A stretch of DNA of 51,609 nucleotides from CAYLNM01 sp964385045 (lineage in GTDB: Bacteria; Planctomycetota; Phycisphaerae; Phycisphaerales; SM1A02): assembly GCA_964385045.1 (NCBI GenBank), contig CAYLNM010000015.1, positions 1 to 51,609 of the forward strand. The letters are read 5' to 3'. Of the stretch, positions 9,121 through 17,021 are shown piece by piece. A model generated the notes under the pieces. The model saw nothing but the letters and a program-made list of their open reading frames with translations. It ran no database searches and was not told where the DNA came from. Made by a program: the position numbers and the translations under genes. The number at the start of each line of letters is the position of its first letter. The stretch's first letter is position 1.

Positions 9121-10026
9121 CTACGCCCCGCGCACGAGGAGAACGGCCAGCGCGCTCCCGGCCACGAGCGGCACGTGCTCCCGCCGGGGAAGGAGCACCC
9201 GGCTCGTGGACACGGTCCGCTGCGACACCGGCACCACGGTGCCGGGCGGAAGCGGCAGGTAGGCGTACGAGTCGACCTGCACGGCGCGGCCGCGCTGCGA
9301 GCTCGTCGTCGTGCCGCCGGCCCGGCCGCCGCCGAGGTGCTGCGGCGACTCGGTGGCGATCACCCCCGCCGCGTTCGAGGGCCCGCCCGCGATCCGGTCG
9401 GCCAGCGGCAGCACCGCCCGGGCGGCCGTGCCGAGGGTCGATCGGTCCGCGGGAAGGTAGACGTCGTCCCCGAGGATCGCCGGCAGCCGCGCCTCGTCGG
9501 TCGCGACGACCGGAGCCGCCATCACGTCGGCATCGGGCGGCGCCTCGGCGAGGCCCGGGCGGCCCCAGGCCGACTCGGGGGGCGACGCCGACGGCGTGCG
9601 TCCGAGCCCGATCCAGCGGGCCCGGCGGTCGATCCGAAGGACCGGCCGCGCGAGACCGTCCTCGCCCGCCACGCCGATGAAGGTGGCGACGCGCGTCGTC
9701 CGGATCGAAGGCATCGCCGTCGGCGGCAGCACGAGCACGATCACGATCCAGGGGAGGCAGAGCATCGCGGCGAAGAGCCCCCGGAGCACGAAGTCGCGCC
9801 GGTGCGGCCAGGAGGCGTCGCGGATCCCGACGGCCGCCAGATCGGCCCCGCACTCGCTGCAGGGCCGGCTCGCATCGTCGATCGCGTAGCCGCACCGCGG
9901 GCAGACCGGCTCGGTCAGCGGGCGGCGGGCGACGCGGTGCCGGCGTCGCCACAGCCCGGCGGCTCCCGCGATCACGACGACGAGGCCGATCGCGGCGACG
10001 ATCAGGGGAACGAGGTTGCCGCCCAT
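9121..10026 (-). CDS. Zinc-ribbon membrane protein, paralogue 1
   Basis: A 301-residue protein, the last of four related genes in this minus-strand run. It has an N-terminal membrane helix (about 5-26), then a four-cysteine zinc ribbon (C42, C45, C56, C59; CPRCGYAI and CSECGADL). A second membrane helix follows (about 72-92), then a soluble domain of about 180 residues, and a last hydrophobic segment near the C-terminus (VAGSALAVLLV). The start is fixed by GGAGG six bases before the ATG. Small membrane proteins with this kind of ribbon are common in Phycisphaerae, but no function is known to me. An extracytoplasmic domain held near the membrane is likely. Confidence 0.65.
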   Translation of the reverse strand: MGGNLVPLIVAAIGLVVVIAGAAGLWRRRHRVARRPLTEPVCPRCGYAIDDASRPCSECGADLAAVGIRDASWPHRRDFVLRGLFAAMLCLPWIVIVLVLPPTAMPSIRTTRVATFIGVAGEDGLARPVLRIDRRARWIGLGRTPSASPPESAWGRPGLAEAPPDADVMAAPVVATDEARLPAILGDDVYLPADRSTLGTAARAVLPLADRIAGGPSNAAGVIATESPQHLGGGRAGGTTTSSQRGRAVQVDSYAYLPLPPGTVVPVSQRTVSTSRVLLPRREHVPLVAGSALAVLLVRGA

Positions 10027-10135
10027 GAGGTCCTCCGGTCTGCGGCGAGGGGACGAGCCCGACGTCGCCGAGCATGCGATCGAACGGGGGCCGAGGGAAG
10101 CGGCGTGGGAGGTCCCGGCCCGGCCCCGCGCGGGC

Positions 10136-11341
10136 TCATGAGCCGCGGGGTCGATCGTCGGCCGCCGCGGCCGCGGCGCGATGCGTCTCCGCCACCTCCG
10201 CATCCGCCACCTCCGGCCAGGTGCCCGCTCGGCTGAGATGACGCATTCGCCCGTGCTGGCGCAGGTCGCGACCGACGAGCATCGACCGGACGAGCAGCGA
10301 CGCGGCCGCCGGCAGGACGAGCGGCAGCAGGATCGACGGATCGACGAGCTCGTCGAGCATCGCGGAGTCGAGGATCGCCACCGTGCCGGGGGCCGCCGCT
10401 GGGTACCGGCCCCGCCAGGTCACCGCCCACCGCTCCCGCCAGAACCGCACGTCTCCGGCCGCGACGTCGTCGAGCCCGTCCAACGGCACCCCGCCGGACA
10501 GGCGCTGCACCGCCGGCCAGTCGCCGCGGACCAGAGCGAGCGCCGCCTCGGTCGCCTCGGGGGCGAGCCTCCGGGCCTCGGCCTCGTCGACCGGCTCCCA
10601 GCCGGCGCTCGCCGAGCCACCGCGGAGCATCGCGGCGGCGGGGAGCGTTGCGTCGGGAACGGCCGGTCGCCGCCTCGACGGCCCCGTTGCCCGCTCGAGG
10701 CGAACGTCGATCGCGGGCGGAGGCGGCCCGGTGAGGACGGGCATGCCCGGGCGCATGCTCATCGCCCCCGGCGATCCGATGCTCGCACCCGCGACGTCGC
10801 GCTCGATCCGGCGATACGAGACGCGGAGCGTCTCGACGTACGCGCCGTCGGCGGTGCGCACGCCGACCGTCGCCCAGCGTCGCCGCTCGAGCTCGGCCGC
10901 CGGACCCCGGGGCCCGTGGGTCTGCATCAGGACGAGCAGCGCCTGCGAGAGCCCGACGATCGCCACCGTGCGCACCGCCCACACCACGGGTCTCGGCCAC
11001 GTGACGTCCGCGATCGCCTGGCCCTCGAGCCGCCGCCCGCACTCCGGACAGCTCGTCGATGCGGCCGTCACTCGGTGCCGGCACCATCGACAGGCGGGCA
11101 CGAGGAGCGGGCGCACCTGCGTCCGCCGCCACGTCGCCACCAGCACCGCGATGGCGGCGAGGGCGATGGCGGCGGAGAGGCCTCCGTGCCAGACGCTCGT
11201 GCCGCCTCCGTCCCGTGCTCGTTCCCCGTGACGAGGGCGGCGGGCATCGCCCTCCCCGTCGCGGCCCCGCGCGGCCGAGGGGGCGGCGACCGGCTCACGG
11301 GCGGCGCGCTCGAGGGTCATCGGATGGGCGGGAACGGGCAT
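10136..11341 (-). CDS. Zinc-ribbon membrane protein, paralogue 2
   Basis: A 401-residue member of the same family. A basic, Gly/Arg-rich N-terminus (about 1-50) precedes a membrane helix (AAIALAAIAVLVATW). The ribbon follows (CRWCRHRV, then CPECGRRL), then a second helix, a longer soluble domain of about 200 residues, and a C-terminal helix (ILLPLVLPAAASLLV). The ribbon's first CxxC pair is CRWC rather than CPRC. Two starts are possible, 11341 and 11320; neither has a good ribosome site. It lies ten bases after the TIM-barrel gene, so the two are almost certainly co-transcribed. Confidence 0.6.
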   Translation of the reverse strand: MPVPAHPMTLERAAREPVAAPSAARGRDGEGDARRPRHGERARDGGGTSVWHGGLSAAIALAAIAVLVATWRRTQVRPLLVPACRWCRHRVTAASTSCPECGRRLEGQAIADVTWPRPVVWAVRTVAIVGLSQALLVLMQTHGPRGPAAELERRRWATVGVRTADGAYVETLRVSYRRIERDVAGASIGSPGAMSMRPGMPVLTGPPPPAIDVRLERATGPSRRRPAVPDATLPAAAMLRGGSASAGWEPVDEAEARRLAPEATEAALALVRGDWPAVQRLSGGVPLDGLDDVAAGDVRFWRERWAVTWRGRYPAAAPGTVAILDSAMLDELVDPSILLPLVLPAAASLLVRSMLVGRDLRQHGRMRHLSRAGTWPEVADAEVAETHRAAAAAADDRPRGS

Positions 11342-11351
11342 GCCGCACGAG

Positions 11352-12335
11352 TCACACCGTGCAGATCCGGACCGCCTCGGCGAGGCTGGCCATCGGGTCC
11401 CGCGAGGGGATGAACTCCTGCCCGAGGTAGCCCGTGAATCCCGCGTCCGCGATCGCCCGGCAGATCCGCGGGTAGAAGAGCTCCTGGGTGTCGTCGATCT
11501 CCCGCCGCCCGGGCACGCCGCCGGTGTGGAAGTGCCCGATGCGGTCGAGGTGCTCGAGCACGGTCGCGATCACGTCGCCCTCCATGATCTGCATGTGGTA
11601 GATGTCGTAGAGCAGTCGGAACCGGTCGCTGCCGACCCGCTCGACCAGCTCCACGCCCCACGGCGTGCGGTCGCACATGTAGCCGCCGTGATCGCGCTTG
11701 CTGTTGAGCAGCTCCATCACCACCGTGACCCCGAGCTCCTCGGCCAGCGGCATGATCCGACGCAGGCCCGTCGCGCACGCCGCGAGGCCGTCGTCGTCGG
11801 ACAGGCCGGCCTCCCGGTTGCCCGAGAAGACGATCATCTGCGGCAGGCCCGCGGCCGCGACCCTGGGCAGGAGCTCCTCGGAGCGGGCCACGAGCCCGTC
11901 GTGAAGGTCGGTGCGGTTCCAGCCGCGGGTGATCCCGCCGGGTCCGTTGGCCACTGCGCACGTCAGCCCGAACCGCGTCGGCACGTCCCACTCGTCCTCC
12001 GAGAGCAGCTCGACCGAGGCGAGCCCGAGCCGGGCCGCCTCGCGGCAGAGGTCCTCGAGCGGCATCGAGCCGTAGCACCAGCGGCAGACGGACTGCTTCA
12101 GGCGGCCCCCCCTGGCGTCCGGGGCGTCCGGGGCGTCCGGGGCGTCCGACGACGCCGCGTCCTGCGTCCGGCGGTCGCCGGCCGCGAGCGCCGCCGGGGC
12201 GAGCGCGCCGGCCGCGGTCGCCGAGGCGAGGAAGCGGCGCCGGTCCAGTCCGCCGGTCGACCCGGTCGGGCCGGTCGAGCCGGGCGGGCCGGGCCGATCG
12301 CGGCGGCCGGGTCGGGGGCGATGCTCGTCGGTCAT
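11352..12335 (-). CDS. Tat-exported hydroxypyruvate-isomerase-like TIM barrel
   Basis: A 327-residue protein. A Tat signal (DRRRFLASATAAG, about residues 31-50) follows a Gly/Pro/Arg-rich extension. An APD-repeat linker encoded by four GGCGTCCGG units (12114-12149) leads into an AP-endonuclease-2-type barrel. Signature pieces include VVMELLNSKRDH, LLYDIYHMQIMEGD, IGHFHTGGVPGR and GYLGQEFIP; these carry the Glu, Asp, His and Glu metal ligands expected in the hydroxypyruvate isomerase branch. The family interconverts small sugar acids or keto sugars; the exact substrate is unknown. Tat export is unusual for an isomerase and suggests work on extracytoplasmic sugars. Operonic with zinc-ribbon genes on both sides. 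Confidence 0.75.
   Translation of the reverse strand: MTDEHRPRPGRRDRPGPPGSTGPTGSTGGLDRRRFLASATAAGALAPAALAAGDRRTQDAASSDAPDAPDAPDARGGRLKQSVCRWCYGSMPLEDLCREAARLGLASVELLSEDEWDVPTRFGLTCAVANGPGGITRGWNRTDLHDGLVARSEELLPRVAAAGLPQMIVFSGNREAGLSDDDGLAACATGLRRIMPLAEELGVTVVMELLNSKRDHGGYMCDRTPWGVELVERVGSDRFRLLYDIYHMQIMEGDVIATVLEHLDRIGHFHTGGVPGRREIDDTQELFYPRICRAIADAGFTGYLGQEFIPSRDPMASLAEAVRICTV
12114..12149. repeat. Tandem 9-mer GGCGTCCGG, four copies
   Basis: Four head-to-tail copies (the last with GA in place of the final GG) lie inside the Tat-exported TIM-barrel gene. They encode the DAPDAPDAPDA linker between the signal peptide and the catalytic barrel. Copy number could slip. Confidence 0.8.
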
Positions 12336-12368
12336 GCTCGGGCTCCGCTGGTGCCTCGCGGCAGGTCA

Positions 12369-13331
12369 TCACGATACCGGCTCGTCCGGCGGACCGGCCG
12401 CGGCGTCCGACGCCGGGTCGCCGGGCCGCGTGCCCGGGGGCGTCGCTCGCGGGCCGGCCACGGACCACGGCACCGGCCGTCGCCGCCGATGGTCCCGCAC
12501 GAGCCAGCCGATCGCCAGCGCCGCCGCCCCACCGACCACGGCCGTCGCCACGGGCCGGGGCCACCGGGCGGGCGGCCGCCAGCTGCGCAGCCGCGACGTT
12601 CCCCCCGCCGCCCGCATCCGCCGCCCCGGCGACACCCGCGCCTCGCCCGCCGCGCGCTCGGCGAGGCCGCGGACGTCGATCGCGGCGCCGTCGACAGCGG
12701 CGCGGGCGAGCGCGACCGCCACCATCGCCGCGCCGTCCACCGGCACCGCCTCGTCGCCGGGCAGCGCCCGCCGCAGCGCCGCGGCGACGGCCGCTGGCTC
12801 GCGTCCGGCCAGCTCGGTCGACGCCGCCCGGAGCAGTTCCACGTCGGGCGTGCCGGAGCGTCGCACGATCACCTCGCCGGGGCCGAGCTCGCCGGGCGAC
12901 GGAGTCCCGTGGCCGCGGGCGAAGGCGTGCCGCACGATCTCGAGCCTCGACCCGGACGGGTCGCTCCCCGGGCCCCGGAGCGTCGCCTGCTGCTCCAGCT
13001 TCCAGGTCGGGGGGCGGAGCGCCTCCACGCCCCGGTGGGCGTGCGGCACGAGGAACCCGGCCGCGAGCAGGACCAGGCACGCGCGGGCCAGCAGCAGCGG
13101 CGTGCGCGCCGGGTCCCGCCGGTCGACGACGCCGCCCCGCTCGAGATCGTGCCCGCACTCGGGGCAGGCCGCCCCGGCGACGCCGGCGAGCCGGTAGCGG
13201 CAGCGCGGACACGCCGGCTCGTCGATCGGACGAACCGCTCGGTCGAGACCGAGGCCCGAGCGGACGAGCAGCACGAGTCCGAGGCCCGCCGCGAGCGCGG
13301 CGGCGGCGAGCGACAGGACGTCCGCGTTCAC
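12369..13331 (-). CDS. Zinc-ribbon membrane protein, paralogue 3
   Basis: A 320-residue member of the local family. Membrane helix at about 5-25, ribbon CPRCRYRL...CPECGHDL at about 40-64, the shared segment GVVDRRDPARTPLLLAR, then a second helix. A soluble domain follows (LGPGEVIVRRSG, then an Ala-rich helical part with ELAGREPAAVAAALR), and a C-terminal helix at about 260-280. It matches paralogue 4 most closely, including the ALRPPTW turn after helix 2. The start is GTG with only a weak GGGACGGG before it. It begins 55 bases after the FG-GAP gene and ends 33 bases before the TIM-barrel gene. Confidence 0.6.
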   Translation of the reverse strand: MNADVLSLAAAALAAGLGLVLLVRSGLGLDRAVRPIDEPACPRCRYRLAGVAGAACPECGHDLERGGVVDRRDPARTPLLLARACLVLLAAGFLVPHAHRGVEALRPPTWKLEQQATLRGPGSDPSGSRLEIVRHAFARGHGTPSPGELGPGEVIVRRSGTPDVELLRAASTELAGREPAAVAAALRRALPGDEAVPVDGAAMVAVALARAAVDGAAIDVRGLAERAAGEARVSPGRRMRAAGGTSRLRSWRPPARWPRPVATAVVGGAAALAIGWLVRDHRRRRPVPWSVAGPRATPPGTRPGDPASDAAAGPPDEPVS

Positions 13332-13386
13332 GGCGCACCCGTCCCGCCCACCGGCCGTCGTGACCCGCCGCGGGCCGCCCGCCGGC

Positions 13387-15315
13387 TCAGCCCCAGTTCG
13401 CCAGCATCACGAGCAGGTCGCCGAAGCCCACGAGCCCGCTGCCGTCGAGGTCGCCGGCCGGGTCCGCGGTGCCCCACAGCTCCTGCATCAGGATCATGAG
13501 GTCGTCGCCGCTCACCGCCCCGTCCCCGTCGAGGTCGCCGAGCACCGATCCGCACGCGTCCGGCACGCCGTCCCCGTCGGCGTCCGGGGCCCCGAGGGCG
13601 ATCTCCTCGAGATCCGGCGTGCCGTCGCCGTCGCAGTCCTCCAGCGGCGCCGAGTACCGGTCGAGGAACAGACCGACGTCGACCTGGTCGATCGACGCGT
13701 CGCCGTCGAGGTCCATCACCTCGAGCCCCGGCGCGACCGTCCCGGCCTCGAGGCCCTCGAGCAGCACCGCGAAGTCGGCGAGCGTCCACTGGCCGTCGCC
13801 GTCGGCGTCGCCGAGCCGGTCGGGATGGTGGACCGTCCACCGCTGCCCGGCCGGGTATCCGGTCAGGGTGCGGGAGGAGCCCCACGCCCACTCCACGAGC
13901 AGCTCGTCGACGACCGTCGCCGCGCCGAGCCCGAAGAACGCCGTCATCTGGTGCTGCGACTTGTAGCTGGTGCCGTTGACGAGCTCGCGGACCTGCGCGG
14001 TGCGGCCGGTGGTCGCGGTGAGGTGGACGTTGGTGGTCCAGCGGTCGCCCTCCGGCCCGCGGACGTCGAAGGCGGCCCACGACCGCTCCGCGCCCTCCTG
14101 GTTCACGTACAGCTTCACCGGCTGCAGTCGGTCGGAGACGAGCAGGTCGACGTCGCCGTCGCCGTCGACGTCGGCCATCGCGACGCCGAAGCTCACCCCG
14201 TCCCCGCCCACGCCCATCGCCTCGCCCATCTCCACCATCGGCGGCGTGCCCGGGTTGCGGTAGAGGCGGTTGGGGATCTGGAAGTTCATGTTGCCGACGT
14301 AGAGGTCGAGCCGGGCGTCGTTGTCGAAGTCGAGGAAGACCGCCCCCCACGAGGTCGCGAAGCTCTCGACGCCCCACGTGGCGGCGTCCTCGACGTAGGT
14401 GCCGTCGCCCTGGTTCAGCAGCAGCACGTTGCCCGGGGTGTTGTTGTCGGTGACGTACACGTCCTCGAAGCCGTTCCCGTCCACGTCGCCGAGCGCGATG
14501 CACATCGCGTCGACGCAGGCGAGGGCGTTGGCGGCGTCGGTGACGTCCACGAACGTCCCGCCGACGTTCTCGAACAGCAGGTTGCGGTAGTGCAGGCTCT
14601 CGCAGTGCTGCCCGTAGGTGTTGGTCAGGTAGAGGTCCGGGTCGCCGTCGCGGTCGTAGTCCATGAACGTCGACTGGAACGTCAGCTGATCCGCGGCCCC
14701 CACGCCGTGCCGCTCGGTGACGTCGACGAAGGTCCCGTCGCCGAGGTTGCGGTAGAGCGTGTTGCGGCCCTCGTGGTTCGACACGTAGAGGTCGAGCCAC
14801 CCGTCGCCGTCGAAGTCGCCCCAGGTCGGACCGCCGTCCTCGGTGCCCAGCGCAGCCACCCCGGCCACCTCGGTGACGTCGGTGAAGGTCCAGTCGCCGT
14901 CGTTGCGGAACAGGACGTTCGGCCGGCCCCAGCGGGCGACGTAGAGGTCGAGGTCCCCGTCGCGATCGTAGTCGGCCGCCGCCACCGCCGAGGGATTGAG
15001 CAGGTCGGGCAGCACGCCGGTGCGGTCCACGAAGTGGCCGGTGCCGTCGTTCTCGAACACCCCGATCACCCCGCCGCTCGCCCCGATCGCCACGATGTCG
15101 GGGTCGCCGTCGGCGTCGAGGTCGGCGAACGTGATGCCGTCGCCGAAGGGCTGCTGCTGATCCGGCACGTACGACACCCCACGGGCCGCCGCCTCCTCGG
15201 TGAACGGGGCCAGGTCGGGCCCATCGGGAGCCGGCCGGGCCGCGGCGGTTCCGGTGCCCCCAACGCCGCCCGCGCATGCGACAGCCGTTCCCAGGACGAT
15301 GATCGCCCTTCGCAT
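13387..15315 (-). CDS. Exported FG-GAP/VCBS repeat protein with ASPIC domain and dockerin-like tail
   Basis: A 642-residue exported protein. After the signal peptide (MRRAIIVLGTAVACAGG) come at least seven FG-GAP/VCBS repeats with Asp-rich calcium loops (for example DLDADGDPDIV, DYDRDGDLDLYV, DVDGDGDVDLLV) at about 40-390, which together should form an integrin-like propeller. An ASPIC/UnbV domain follows at about 400-480 (RTAQVRELVNGTSYKSQ). The tail holds further EF-hand loops (DADGDGQWTLADF, DLDGDGAVSGDDL, DLDGSGLVGFGDL), a dockerin-like arrangement common in planctomycetes. Start 15315 is chosen for GGAGAG upstream and the signal peptide. The role is probably surface adhesion or carbohydrate contact. 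Confidence 0.8.
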   Translation of the reverse strand: MRRAIIVLGTAVACAGGVGGTGTAAARPAPDGPDLAPFTEEAAARGVSYVPDQQQPFGDGITFADLDADGDPDIVAIGASGGVIGVFENDGTGHFVDRTGVLPDLLNPSAVAAADYDRDGDLDLYVARWGRPNVLFRNDGDWTFTDVTEVAGVAALGTEDGGPTWGDFDGDGWLDLYVSNHEGRNTLYRNLGDGTFVDVTERHGVGAADQLTFQSTFMDYDRDGDPDLYLTNTYGQHCESLHYRNLLFENVGGTFVDVTDAANALACVDAMCIALGDVDGNGFEDVYVTDNNTPGNVLLLNQGDGTYVEDAATWGVESFATSWGAVFLDFDNDARLDLYVGNMNFQIPNRLYRNPGTPPMVEMGEAMGVGGDGVSFGVAMADVDGDGDVDLLVSDRLQPVKLYVNQEGAERSWAAFDVRGPEGDRWTTNVHLTATTGRTAQVRELVNGTSYKSQHQMTAFFGLGAATVVDELLVEWAWGSSRTLTGYPAGQRWTVHHPDRLGDADGDGQWTLADFAVLLEGLEAGTVAPGLEVMDLDGDASIDQVDVGLFLDRYSAPLEDCDGDGTPDLEEIALGAPDADGDGVPDACGSVLGDLDGDGAVSGDDLMILMQELWGTADPAGDLDGSGLVGFGDLLVMLANWG

Positions 15316-15426
15316 GAGTCTCTCCACGACAGTGTCACTCGGCCCCGCTGCGCCGGGACCGGTCCTCACGAACAGCTCGTCGGCGGCGCACCTCCCCGGC
15401 CCGCCGCCGACGCCTCGATCGCGATG

Positions 15427-16497
15427 CTACCGTCGCGCCCGCGGGATCGGAACCGTCGACTGCCGGATCGGCGTGATTCGTCCGGGGCGTCCCGGGATCC
15501 GCGGCCCGGGCGCGGAGGACGTCGCGGCGGACCGCGGGACCGGGTCGCCGCGCCGCCAGTCGCGGACGACCACCAGCAGCCCCAGCGCCACGCCGAGTCC
15601 GCACGCGATCGTCGCCGCCAAGGGCGGCCAGGCGGCGGGCCGCCGGCGCCAGACCACGTCGTCTCGCGATCCGACCACGCGCACGTCGCGGGGTCCCGCC
15701 GCCTCGGCCACCACCTGCCGGAGGCGGCGACTCGTCGCGCGGGGATCGCCGCCGCCGAGGCCCCGGGCGAGCCGGCTCGCCAGCGCGCCGGCCACGTCGG
15801 CCGGGACCCGGAAGCGCGTGTCCTCGGTCGCGCGCCGAACGTCCGCCGCCAGGTCCTCCGCCGACCGGCCCGCGAGGGCCGCCTCACTCCCGCCGACGAG
15901 CTCGAGGTCGGCCGCCCCGATCAGGACGACCGACACGCGCCCGGGCCCGAAGTCCGCCCGGTCCGGCTCCCGCCAGCCGTGCCGGACGCGGGTGCGACCG
16001 ATCCGAAGCCGGTCCGCGGCGGGACCTCCGCCACCGGATACGGTCCCCGCCGCCATCGGCGCCCCCGCGGTCCCGGGCACCGCCGCGGCCCCGGGCCCCG
16101 CCGCGGCCCCCGGCGCCCCCGCGGCCCCGAGCTCGACCACGGTCGCCTCGACCGTCCAGGTCCATGCGCTCGGACGCAGGCCGTCGAACGCGGCCACGAG
16201 CGGCATCCACGCCACGACGGCCAGCAGCAGCAGCGTGGTGAGGCGGGCGAGGGCGAGCGGCCGCCGCGGCGGATCGCGGTGGTCCACCACGCCGGTGGTC
16301 TCGAGGTCGCGGCCGCACTCGGGGCATCGCGGCCCGGCCACGCGGGCCACCTCGTAGCGGCACCGCGCGCACACCGGCCGCGTCACCGGTCGCACGGGAC
16401 GCGCCGCCCGCCCCCGCCGCCGCACGAGCGGCAGCGCGAGCACCACCAGGGCCACGAGCAGGAGCAGGCCGAGCACGCTCGGCACCATCGTCGGCAT
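15427..16497 (-). CDS. Zinc-ribbon membrane protein, paralogue 4
   Basis: A 356-residue protein and the first gene of the zinc-ribbon run. Helix 1 (about 6-24) is followed by the ribbon CARCRYEV...CPECGRDL, the segment GVVDHRDPPRRPLALAR shared with paralogue 3, helix 2, and a Gly/Ala/Pro repeat stretch. The soluble domain has FGPGRVSVVLIG and AALAGRSAEDLAAD, close to paralogue 3. Helix 3 is near residue 300 (IACGLGVALGLLVVV), followed by a basic tail. The start ATG 16497 has no clear ribosome site; ATG 16488 is an alternative. Its stop codon overlaps a TAGCAT box that could serve the FG-GAP gene downstream. Confidence 0.6.
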   Translation of the reverse strand: MPTMVPSVLGLLLLVALVVLALPLVRRRGRAARPVRPVTRPVCARCRYEVARVAGPRCPECGRDLETTGVVDHRDPPRRPLALARLTTLLLLAVVAWMPLVAAFDGLRPSAWTWTVEATVVELGAAGAPGAAAGPGAAAVPGTAGAPMAAGTVSGGGGPAADRLRIGRTRVRHGWREPDRADFGPGRVSVVLIGAADLELVGGSEAALAGRSAEDLAADVRRATEDTRFRVPADVAGALASRLARGLGGGDPRATSRRLRQVVAEAAGPRDVRVVGSRDDVVWRRRPAAWPPLAATIACGLGVALGLLVVVRDWRRGDPVPRSAATSSAPGPRIPGRPGRITPIRQSTVPIPRARR

Positions 16498-16581
16498 GCG
16501 GGGAGCGTCGAGCGGGCGCGGCGACGAGTCAAGCCGCCGCGGCTCCCGCCGGGGCCGCCCCGCGACGGCGGGGGGCGAGAC

Positions 16582-16809
16582 TCAGGCGAGCAGGTCCAGC
16601 ACCTCGGCGACCTGCTCGTCGGCGATCTTCAGGACCGCGGCCGCCGCCACCGTGCGGCCCTCGAGCTCGAGGGCGTCGAGGGCCCGGCCGAGCTCGGGCG
16701 AGGCGGCCCCGCCGGCCGGCAGGACCTCCTTCGTCAGCCGCGCGTCGGCGGCGGCCCGAAGGCCGGCGGCGACGGGGGCGAGCGAGGGACCGGCGGAGGA
16801 GACGTCCAT
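16582..16809 (-). CDS. Small protein resembling YjfB-type putative motility proteins
   Basis: A 75-residue, alanine-rich, helical protein starting MDVSSAGPSL and ending VLKIADEQVAEVLDLLA. The pattern of an N-terminal MDVSS and a C-terminal VLK-A-D-Q--E-L-LL helix recalls the small YjfB family linked to motility in other bacteria; this is a weak, memory-based match. GAGGT lies nine bases before the ATG, which supports a real gene. No flagellar genes are in view. It is 84 bases upstream of zinc-ribbon paralogue 4 in reverse order (the paralogue starts at 16497), so it could be the first gene of that operon. Confidence 0.5.
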   Translation of the reverse strand: MDVSSAGPSLAPVAAGLRAAADARLTKEVLPAGGAASPELGRALDALELEGRTVAAAAVLKIADEQVAEVLDLLA

Positions 16810-17021
16810 GATGGCGACCTCGGTCAGTCTCGGGCCGCGATCCAGCGCGTCGTCGCCGGGCCCCGGCGAGCACGGCCCCGGCGGACGGGCGGTGCCGGTC
16901 CCGCGCCGGCGGTGCGCGGCAGACGGTCGGGCGCGGCCCGCCGACGTCCGCGGGGCCGGGGAGGCCCACGACGCCGCGCCGCCGCGACGCCCCGCCCGGC
17001 TCACCCCCCGCCGCGCCGCCC

